This document shows, in pieces, positions 56,902-64,000 of a stretch of 64,000 nucleotides of DNA. The translations under genes were made by a program, and so were the position numbers. This DNA comes from Blastocystis hominis (taxonomy: Eukaryota > Sar > Bigyra > Opalinata > Blastocystidae). The DNA is taken from assembly GCF_000151665.1 (NCBI RefSeq), contig NW_013171815.1, forward strand, positions 943,153-1,007,152. The letters are read 5' to 3'. The notes beneath the pieces are model-generated. The model was given only the letters and a program-made list of their open reading frames with translations, did not search any database and was not told the DNA's origin. Position 1 is the stretch's first letter, and each line of letters starts with the position of its first letter.

Positions 56902-58056
56902 ATGCATTTTTCATTGCTTTATGAGTGCGCCTACATCAGCAACGCTTTCCACATTCGTAACAATTCAAAAGTACAATCCCATCTGCGTTGTCCTGTAGAT
57001 TTCTCTGTGCGTTTCTCGATCGCCTCTCTAAAGCGAAGCTCTCCATCGAGCGAATCGATCCAGATGGAAAGGAGATTGGAGACATAAGACAGCTAAGCAC
57101 GCGCATTATCCAGCAGTGGAATATCCTATTTCCTAACAGTCCTATTCATAGTATTGATGATATCACTCCAAATACACTCATTGCTACAAAGACAAGGTTT
57201 TCTAAGACCGCCATCATAAAAAGTAGAGAAGAAGTGGTTTTAGACCGTTCATCACGTCAGAAGCAAAAGCTGCTAATGGAAGTGGAGGTTTTGCGAACTC
57301 GTCTCAACCAACAAGAGGCAGAATCGGCCTCTCTGACCGAAGAGTAGGCTATACGATTGTCTCAATCACCCCTCATTTAGAATCAACCAATTTAACAAAA
57401 AGATCGAAACAGAAGACAGCGCCCTTCAGCATCTCCAGCAGCAGCGCCACGCTCTGGTCAACACCCTCTCTTCTCTCCAGACCCAAAAGCAGCGCGAGTC
57501 GAGCGAGCTGCAGTCTCTTCAGTCCGCCAAGCTCTCGATTCTGGAAGAGCTCGTGAACCTCCAGCACACCATCGCAGCCCACCGGACGTCCATCGAAGCC
57601 CTGCAAAGCGAGAAGCGATCGCAGAGCAGCCATCTCGAGCAAGTACTTCTTTCCTCCCCTTCTCTCTCACCTCGCAGCTCCGCAACGAGCAGCTCCTCCT
57701 CAGTCACGAGCTCCAAGTGCTCCAGCAGCAGCGCCAGTCGCTCGCGTGCGCCGTGCAGCACACGCGCGAGCTGATCTCGCAGAGCGTGGACTGCGCCAAT
57801 CCCACCGACACGCGCACGAGCGAGCTTTCGAGTGCTACGGCCACAGCTACAGCCACAGCCACAGCCACGGCCCTAGCTACAGCCACGGGGATGGATAGTG
57901 GATTCGACTCGGTGACGGTGCGATGGACGCGTCCGCGAGGCCGCCAGCGACAACGCCAAAGACAGCGGCAACTGCGAGGGAGCGGAGAGGCGTTCGGGAG
58001 TGTGCGAAGACCCATCGCGAACGATACGAATATCTTCGCGGATGACTCGTTTTGGT
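56902..58056 (+). CDS. Coiled-coil protein of unknown function
   Basis: The ATG at 56,902 follows an in-frame TGA. Exons joined by introns of about 28-37 nt give a short N-terminal domain (NSKFLCAFLDRLSKAKLSIE, STRIIQQWNILFPNSPI) and then a long Gln/Leu-rich coiled coil (QKQKLLMEVEVLRTRLNQQE, LQHLQQQRHALVNTLSSLQ, LRNEQLLLSHELQVLQQQR). An Ala-Thr repeat encoded by a GCCACA tract (57,838-57,890) and a basic Arg/Gln stretch follow. No stop is encoded before TGTTTGTT at 58,061; T58,056, 5 nt upstream, is codon position 1, giving UAA after poly(A). It may be a cytoskeletal or centrosomal scaffold; no family recognised. Confidence 0.6.
57838..57890 (+). repeat. GCCACA repeat encoding an Ala-Thr run
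   Basis: GCCACA and GCTACA units in tandem encode (AT)n in the coiled-coil gene. The frame is kept. Confidence 0.8.
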
Positions 58057-58060
58057 GGTG

Positions 58061-58075
58061 TGTTTGTTACAAACA
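58061..58075. terminator. Palindromic shared poly(A) signal of convergent genes
   Basis: TGTTTGT and ACAAACA flank a single T, a perfect 15-bp inverted repeat. The plus half ends the coiled-coil gene; the minus half (TGTTTGTA) lies 38 nt beyond the RPS18 stop codon. Confidence 0.65.
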
Positions 58076-58112
58076 GGACGAGGAATAACATCACATCGGA
58101 GGCTCCGCCGCT

Positions 58113-58684
58113 TTACTTCTTGGTGGAAACACCCACAGACTTGCCGAAGCGGCCAGTGGTCTTGGTGTGCTGTCCACGCACCTTCAGGTTCCAGTAGTGA
58201 CGCAGACCACGGTTGGCTCTATGCATCACCATCCCTAATCGCTCTTCTACCTCATCTTCTTCAGACGGTTCAGATCCTCACGGAGATTGGCCTGGAGGTT
58301 GTTGGAGACCACCTGACGGTACTTTCCGGTCTCAACGTCCTTCTGTCTGTTCAGGAACCACTCGGGGATATCGAACTGGAGAGGAGTGCTGATCACAGCA
58401 ATGAGCTTCTCAATCTCATCGTTCGACAGCTCTCCGGCACTACACAATGACCAGAACATTAAAAACGCTCTACCGTCTCGAAATATCGATCTCAGCCTTC
58501 TTGCACACGGCCATGGCGAAACGACGACCAATACCCTTGATAGAGGTCAAGGCATAGACGATCTTCTGCTTTCCATCAATGTTCGTGTTGAGGACACGAA
58601 GAATGTGCTGGAACTCTCCCTGGTTAACAAGAGACTACAGAACGGTGAGCAAACGAACCATAACCGATACACACCACCTACCAT
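58113..58684 (-). CDS. RPS18: Ribosomal protein uS13 (RPS18)
   Basis: This protein of the 40S head contacts tRNA and the 60S subunit. The ATG (58,682-58,684) is separated from the next codon by a 47-nt intron with a GTAGGT donor. The joined protein runs [99 protein letters not shown], and ends [14 protein letters not shown]...STKK, a full-length match to the family. Introns of 35 and 32 nt split the rest. The stop TAA is encoded (58,113-58,115). Confidence 0.95.
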
Positions 58685-58981
58685 GTTATTACTCCACTAT
58701 TTTGCAAAAAGAGCTTTCCACAAACTTGAAAGGCATAATCGCGGGAAAGTGGTAAATCGGAAAACAGTGCTAAAAAGCAATTATTTCAACAAACACAAGG
58801 AAAGGAAGGAAAAGAAAGCACCGATGAAGATGGGTTATCACCTATGAGGCTTAGTTCCCTTTCAAAAAGAGTTCTGCTAAGCTTCCTGAAAAACTAAGCT
58901 GCTGGTAGTCGGTAGGGTCCTAAACATTAGCGCTAGTCTTCGTTGGTACTTGAGGAAGAAGATTCGTCTGGGATTGTTGCA

Positions 58982-59672
58982 CTAAACTTCATACCAATAC
59001 AAATTCATACTATTATCAAAAGGAACAACCCCTGCCGTCGCATATGGACAAATGTACGTTTTATTTCGTTGAAGAACAAAGGCGTTGATTTCTCCCGACT
59101 TTGAAGTAATTTCCACCCTGTCCTCCCTAGATAAGAATAGCGAGATGATCTCATACCCATTAGCTTCAGATTTCTTGATTGTTACATCGTGAGGAACAGA
59201 GGCGATCACTACCACTTGGTTTTGAAACGATGGGAGAGCATAAACATGCTCTATGCCATTGGGAAATAGCTGGGGTGAGTCGAAATTTAAAACTGCATAC
59301 TTTTAACAAAGAGCTATTAGGTTCATCAGTTGATACAGGTAAATTGGTATAAGATAAATTAGAAATATGTACACTAGGTATCATACGTTTAGAAGGAAAA
59401 CACTTGTCACTTAAACGAAATGTTTTGTGCTCACTTTCTCTAACAATACCTAAAGAGCAAAAGCTATCTAAAACAGATTCAATCGTAGGCTGCGAAGCCC
59501 TTACAAGGGAAAGCAAATGTTGTAAAGTTATGCAATGGTCCTTCTGACTCTAGAAATAAACGAGTTCCATTTCCCGTACATAAATGACACCCAGAATCCT
59601 GCCTGGTAGATCATCAATCGTTTCCACCTTTTCAGTTGAAGAATATGCATCCACCCCTGGTCGTTCAGACAT
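58982..59672 (-). CDS. Unknown protein, three exons
   Basis: The ATG at 59,672 starts MSERPGVDAYSSTEKVETID. A 30-nt intron (GTACGG...TTTCTAG) then leads to SQKDHCITLQHLLSLVRASQ and a helical middle, and a 31-nt intron leads to LFPNGIEHVYALPSF and a beta-rich C-terminus ending in YWYEV with an encoded TAG. The protein is about 210 residues. The middle part, with IESVLDSFCSLGIVRESEHK, looks like a winged-helix-like fold, but I do not recognise a family. Codon use is more AT-rich than in the neighbours. Confidence 0.55.
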
Positions 59673-60165
59673 ATCCTTACGATAGGTCTATCCAACTCGG
59701 AATCAAAATAGAAATTTAAATTTTTATTCTAATTTTGGAATGACGGTTATTTGCATAAATTGAAGGACTTTGTGCAGTATAAACTGTAATTGCATTTTCA
59801 GCAAATTACATATTCCATTGTGAACGAAATACGATGAATTACAAATAATTTTAAAAGAACATATGTCGGCACAGTTCTAGAACACATAATCACAACATGT
59901 ATATCACCGTGATGTGATTCGGAAAAAGGTAGTTTAGTAATAATCAAAGTGTAATCACAACAATAATGCAATACTCAGCGAGATCTGTAACTACACGCTC
60001 TATTTCACACATACAACTAGTAGATAATTAGTATCGTGGCATATCATTCAAAGAGTGACATAGATAGGCGATACAAATAAATCTAGTCGAGTGTTTAGAA
60101 CAGAACGATAACATGTTGAACACTATTCTATTTAAAAGTACCTCTTATGAAGAGCTAGAACAGGA
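59673..60165. other. AT-rich spacer upstream of tRNA-Phe
   Basis: Very AT-rich, with no supported gene. It holds the promoter side of the leftward unknown gene and the 5' flank of the tRNA. Confidence 0.6.
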
Positions 60166-60238
60166 GCCAAGATAGCTCAGTTGGGAGAGCGTATGACTGA
60201 AGATCATAAGGTCAGGTGTTCGATCCACCTTCTCGGCG
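60166..60238 (+). tRNA. tRNA-Phe (GAA)
   Basis: The 73-nt sequence folds as a cloverleaf without an intron. The acceptor stem GCCAAGA/TCTCGGC has one A-C mismatch, the anticodon stem TATGA/TCATA closes the loop CTGAAGA with anticodon GAA, and the T-loop is TTCGATC. The A box (TAGCTCAGTTGG) and B box (GTTCGATCC) are present. A T5 Pol III terminator follows at 60,240-60,244. CCA is not encoded. Confidence 0.93.
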
Positions 60239-60392
60239 CTTTTTACTTCCATTTTCTTTTCCTTTCTCTCCTTTTAAATACTCTTTTGAACGGTTCATGA
60301 TTTAAGTCAATTTCCCAGAAATGAATAATACATTTTCTTGCACGCAACTTTTTTTGTTAGCTGCGTTGTGTTTAGAAGGTATTTAGTGGATT

Positions 60393-61850
60393 ATGGAGAA
60401 TTTGGGGAAGAAATCTGTGGATCAACCCGATGCCAGGTCAGCTGATTGTTTAGGATCTGGTGCCATAATATCCACTTCAACAGAGAATGAACAAGATTGT
60501 GGAATATCCAGTTTTTGTGTAAACGAAGGTTCTGTTGAAAGTGCTTCGAATGTGTTTATGGAAGATAGTAATAGTGCAAATTCTGTGGATGATTCCTATT
60601 TGAGCTCTTCAAATGTGAATTATTCGGAATTCGATGAATTTCCTTTGGAGTCCATGCTCAGTTTGGATCATACGAAGGAAGATAATTTATCAGAAATTGG
60701 GGATTTAAGAGATGCTCTGTCGGTCGTATACTACCAGTATCTCTCGATGAGGTTGAAACTCCAGGGTGTGTGTGATAACTTAAAGTGTCATGCTTCAGAG
60801 AGCGAGGTGGTTCAATCTGCAGTGGCTGAAATTGAGGACATTCTGCATGCTCCCTCTGTCCTTCCAAGTGCCATTTTCCCTGAGACACAAAGCGATTTTT
60901 CGCCGCTTCCAAAGACAGAGAACAACTCACCACCCAGTCCTCCCGCATCCGCCGCGCCTCCCTCATCGGTTCCTATCGAATCCGAAATCACCTCGGAGAG
61001 TTCGATGCAAGAAGCAGTGGACGATCTGGAGCGCGCAGTCACCTACAACGGCGTGCTAGTGGACTCTCTGAAAGACCTGCAGTTGCTTTCCTCCTCCTAT
61101 GAAGACGATCTTCGCCAGCGTCTCCAGATCCTCTACACAAACAACGTGCTGTTGACGTCGATCATCGACAGTAACAACACGCACACGTTCGAAATGTCCT
61201 CTCTGCTCTCCCAGAAATCGAGCGAAGTGCTATCGCTGCAGGACGAGCTCGCGGAGACGCGCTCGGAGCTGACTTCGCTCTCCGCGCAGTTCTCAAAGAC
61301 ATCGGAAGACGAAGTGGAGTCGCGAAGAAAGATCGCCTGGCTCGAAGAACTCACGAATTCTTTGCGGTTGGAGGTCGATTCGTCCTCGAAGCAATGCGAA
61401 GAGGACAACCAGAAGCGAATCGACGCGCTTACCAAAACCAATCTGTCATTGCAACAAGAAATTCGCAGACTGCGTGCAGGCGTGCTGATTTCGACAGCCG
61501 CTGGAGAGTTCAGCTCTGCAAACCCGAATGCGATCATCGCTTGCATTCAAGGGCTTACATCCAGAGTGGCTCTCGCGGAAGCCAAAGTGGAGACGGCTGA
61601 GAGGCGTTATCGCGTAAACAAACTACGAGAAGAGGAAACAGCGGTGGGGAAGCTTCGCAACGAGCTTCAAGTGGCACATCGCTGTCTCTCGGAGAAAGAG
61701 AGTCTTCTTCGTGAGTACAAAGTGAAGCTTGGAAAGATGAAGCAGAATGAAGCGTCCTATAAAAAGATCGTATCTGAGTTGCGAGTTCGCTTACAACAAC
61801 GACAGAGCGAGTTAAAAGAGATATACGCATTTCTTCAAGGCCAGGTGTAG
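60393..61850 (+). CDS. Long coiled-coil protein
   Basis: This is a single-exon frame of 485 residues with an ATG at 60,393 and an encoded TAG. The first about 110 residues are acidic and Ser/Asn-rich (disordered). A helical part follows (EIGDLRDALSVVYYQYLSMR), then a Pro/Ser linker (about residues 165-200), then about 270 residues of heptad-rich coiled coil (SLQDELAETRSELTSLSAQF, EEETAVGKLRNELQVAHRCL). There is no motor, zinc or membrane feature. It is probably a cytoskeletal, Golgi or kinetochore-type scaffold; family not recognised. Confidence 0.7.
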   Translation: MENLGKKSVDQPDARSADCLGSGAIISTSTENEQDCGISSFCVNEGSVESASNVFMEDSNSANSVDDSYLSSSNVNYSEFDEFPLESMLSLDHTKEDNLSEIGDLRDALSVVYYQYLSMRLKLQGVCDNLKCHASESEVVQSAVAEIEDILHAPSVLPSAIFPETQSDFSPLPKTENNSPPSPPASAAPPSSVPIESEITSESSMQEAVDDLERAVTYNGVLVDSLKDLQLLSSSYEDDLRQRLQILYTNNVLLTSIIDSNNTHTFEMSSLLSQKSSEVLSLQDELAETRSELTSLSAQFSKTSEDEVESRRKIAWLEELTNSLRLEVDSSSKQCEEDNQKRIDALTKTNLSLQQEIRRLRAGVLISTAAGEFSSANPNAIIACIQGLTSRVALAEAKVETAERRYRVNKLREEETAVGKLRNELQVAHRCLSEKESLLREYKVKLGKMKQNEASYKKIVSELRVRLQQRQSELKEIYAFLQGQV

Positions 61851-61996
61851 TGTAATAAAACGTACTATAGTTGAAAGAAAGTTGCTTGTTAAATACAGTC
61901 AATGATCACTCATAATCGGGACATTTCTTTCAATAATTGGTACGCAATTATATAAACGCCATCAATTCTTGGGGATTGAGTTTGCAACACTCTCTT

Positions 61997-63256
61997 ATGT
62001 CGTCTAAGATATCAAAATTTTTACAATCTTTGACTGTAGCCCAGAGGACGAACGGTGATTTGTAGTCCAAGCCTAGTCGCAAAAACCAAAAGGCAGAGGA
62101 AAGAAAAGAAGGGAATAAGGAGGAGCTGCCGCCAAACGATCCAGTTCCACCTCAGAATCTGCCAGAAGTAAATTCGGAAGAAGGAAGTGATCCGCGCGCC
62201 ATTTCGCGTGCTAGAAGATTGACTATTGTGGAAGATAGCAACACCTTATTTGATACAACTGACTTGGTAATGGACATCGAGCCCAAGCAGGACAGTGTGA
62301 AGGAAGAAGCTGGATTCGTGGGTGTGTTTGCAGGAAGAACTCAAAAGGGTTATGTGCCCTACAATCCGCACAAGGTTAACCAGGATTGGATGCTAATAAA
62401 GGATGACGTAGCTTCAGGCACGCTTATTCTTGGTACATTTGATGGACATGGTGAACATGGTCATTGTGTTTCTGAAGTAAATTCGTGCGATACTTTTAAA
62501 TTATAGTTTATCTGCACTTCCTTCTATAATAATCTCATTGCCCATAGCAAATTTTTGTCGGATGTCAAGACCGCCGCCTTGGAGGCTCTCCAGAAGGCCG
62601 AAGAAGAATGCGTCAACAGTCCTTTTTTATTTCTCACTCTCACCCGCAGATCGCTTCATCAAAACAGAATTCAGTGGTACGACGGCGGTGATCTGTATCA
62701 TCCGCGGCAGCCATCTCTACACGTTCAACGTCGGCGATTCGCGCGCCATTCTCGCCTCGGAGGTGAATGACGAGTGCATCGTGACGGAGCTGACCCACGA
62801 CCACAAGCCATCGCTTCCAGAAGAGAAGGCTCGCATTGAAAACGCGGGCGGCCGCGTGTTTTCGATGGAATACGAGGACGGATACGACGGACCGGTGCGC
62901 GTGTGGCTGGCCGATCAAGACATCCCCGGATTGGCCATGTCGCGGTCTCTCTGCGATACGGTAGCACACTCTGTCGGCGTAATTTCAACGCCGGAGGTGT
63001 GCGAGCGAACATTGACGGATGATGATCGCGTGATCGTGATGGGTTCGGATGGACTGTGGGAGTTCATTCCGTCGGAGGAGGTGATTCATTTGATCGAGGA
63101 TTGCGAGCAGCCGGAGGTAGGGGAGGGAGAGATGATGGAGCGTAGGAAGCGATGGAGCGGCTGTTTGCGATCTCGTGGAAGCGGTGGTTTGATGCGGAGA
63201 AAGTGGTGGACGACACGACGATTATTGTTGTGTTTTTAGGACATGCCGAAGAATAG
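61997..63256 (+). CDS. PP2C-family serine/threonine phosphatase
   Basis: This is a metal-dependent (Mg/Mn) phosphatase. The ATG at 61,997 is followed by a 30-nt intron and a basic/acidic leader. The catalytic core shows NQDWMLI with an early Asp, LGTFDGHGEHGHCVSE (DGHG metal site), SGTTAVICIIRGSHLYTFN, VGDSRAILAS, LTHDHKPSLPEEKARIENAG, LAMSRSLCDTVAHSVGV, VIVMGSDGLWEFIP (DG metal site) and the terminal VVDDTTIIVVFLG, so all main motifs are there. Introns lie near 62,470-62,550, near 62,620 and near 63,117 (27 nt). The stop TAG (63,254-63,256) is encoded and TGTTTGTT follows at 63,291. It probably resembles plant and alveolate cytosolic PP2Cs. Confidence 0.9.
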
Positions 63257-63290
63257 CAAGCTGTGTATCATTTATGTGTAATCTCTGGGT

Positions 63291-63424
63291 TGTTTGTTGG
63301 AAATATGGGAATGAGAGGGAGGGAGGGCGGAATGTGTATAATTCACAACCTCTTTGGGTGTTTGTTGGAAATATGGGAATGAGAGGGAGGGAGGGAGGGA
63401 TGTGTAAATTCACAACCTCTCTGG
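63291..63424. repeat. 68-bp tandem duplication carrying TGTTTGTT
   Basis: Two copies of about 68 bp (starting 63,291 and 63,359) both begin with TGTTTGTTGGAAATATGGG and continue through a GAGGGAGGG run to CACAACCTCT. They lie just after the PP2C gene, so its poly(A) signal is duplicated. Confidence 0.9.
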
Positions 63425-63463
63425 GAGCTTTCTACAAACAAACAAACAAACAATACCAAGCCA

Positions 63464-64000
63464 CTAAAGCGGGATTGCATTCAGATCCAGATCCGAATCT
63501 GACGAATCGCTAGCGTTGTTAAAATCCTCTTTCTTCTCGAATTCGTTCCTATCATCCTTTTCCTCCTCTTCCTTCTTATCCAACGCGTTTTGGAACCGTT
63601 TAAAGCTATCCTCCAGCCCGAAGACCTCATCCTCATCCACCCTTCCCTCCATCGCCTCCAACTTCAGCTGCAGACTATCCGCCAAACTTCCCTTCTTCGT
63701 CCCCCTTCCCATCTCCCCATTCGGGTCAAACCCATCCATATGTCCCATAACCCCCATCCCATCATTCGGGTCAATAGGGCCCACAAGCTCCGGTACAGGC
63801 GGCACGATCGATGTGATCCCGGGAATCGCGGGGAATTCGGGCAAATCGACCATCTCCACTTCGTTCCCCACGCCAAAATCCGGGACTTTCACCACCTCGA
63901 TCTCGTCGTTCTCCTCTTCTTCCTCCTTTTTTTCCGTCGGCAATTCCGCACTCACCGGCTGCACCATCACGGTGGGCACTGCCGAGCTTCCGCTGAGCAT
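63464..64000 (-). CDS. Acidic unknown protein, cut by the window edge
   Basis: The frame runs from the window end to an encoded stop at 63,464. It is rich in Glu, Asp, Pro and Met-Gly, with an EKKEEEEE run, a Pro/Ile segment (LPEFPAIPGITSIVPPVPEL) and a charged helical C-terminus (EDSFKRFQNALDKKEEEEKD). The first codon seen (64,000) is ATG but may be internal. Minus-strand TGTTTGTT motifs lie at about 63,435-63,450, as expected for its 3' end. Function unknown; a nuclear or splicing-related protein would suit the composition. Confidence 0.5.
   Translation of the reverse strand: MLSGSSAVPTVMVQPVSAELPTEKKEEEEENDEIEVVKVPDFGVGNEVEMVDLPEFPAIPGITSIVPPVPELVGPIDPNDGMGVMGHMDGFDPNGEMGRGTKKGSLADSLQLKLEAMEGRVDEDEVFGLEDSFKRFQNALDKKEEEEKDDRNEFEKKEDFNNASDSSDSDLDLNAIPL

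Overview
The window looks like nuclear DNA of Blastocystis or a very close relative (a gut stramenopile). Three things point there. Nearly every gene is cut by GT-AG introns of about 28-34 nt. Gene ends carry the TGTTTGTT poly(A) motif known from Blastocystis. Several reading frames have no encoded stop but have a T in codon position 1 exactly 5 nt before that motif, so poly(A) addition would make UAA. Genes are packed tightly (often less than 60 bp apart) on both strands, with GC-richer exons and AT-rich spacers. Exon joins given here are hand-built from reading-frame continuity and GT-AG sites; they were not tested against RNA.

Layout. 1-2,100: AT-rich spacer with ATTC-type repeats, no supported gene. 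2,100-9,875: an intron-free, decayed Polinton/Maverick-like element with a capsid-like fragment, a retroviral-type integrase, small unknown genes, a small adaptor-motif protein and a protein-primed family B DNA polymerase. Integrase and polymerase both carry frame breaks, and the polymerase has lost a catalytic Asp in motif C. Pairs of perfect short-loop hairpins sit at gene ends inside it, while the host TGTTTGTT signal is absent. 10,477-11,505: MORN-like membrane protein. 12,555-18,000: GT49-like glycosyltransferase, GDP-fucose transporter, C1D/Rrp47 exosome cofactor and a WS/DGAT-like acyltransferase. 17,961-27,221: Exo70-like exocyst subunit and a giant BEACH protein. 27,282-33,055: MORN/LRR protein, dUTPase, ribosomal protein eS25, a ZNF830-like zinc-finger protein and an unknown acidic protein. 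33,178-37,355: divergent Hsp70 and a ubiquitin-like/coiled-coil/polyproline protein. 37,848-47,893: AP-2 alpha adaptin, USP7-like deubiquitinase and TRAPPC8. 48,172-51,748: an Hsp110-like protein fused to MORN repeats. 51,761-58,684: a left-handed beta-helix protein (DUF4954-like), an RNI-type LRR protein, a coiled-coil protein and ribosomal protein uS13 (RPS18). 58,982-64,000: an unknown gene, tRNA-Phe(GAA), a coiled-coil protein, a PP2C phosphatase and a partial acidic gene at the edge.

How it fits together. The host genes are ordinary housekeeping genes rich in membrane trafficking (Exo70, AP-2 alpha, TRAPPC8, BEACH), glycosylation (GT49, GDP-fucose import) and proteostasis (Hsp70, Hsp110, USP7). 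Nothing suggests operons. The most unusual material is the dead Polinton with its paired hairpin 3' signals, the palindromic shared poly(A) motifs between convergent host genes, and the Hsp110-MORN fusion.
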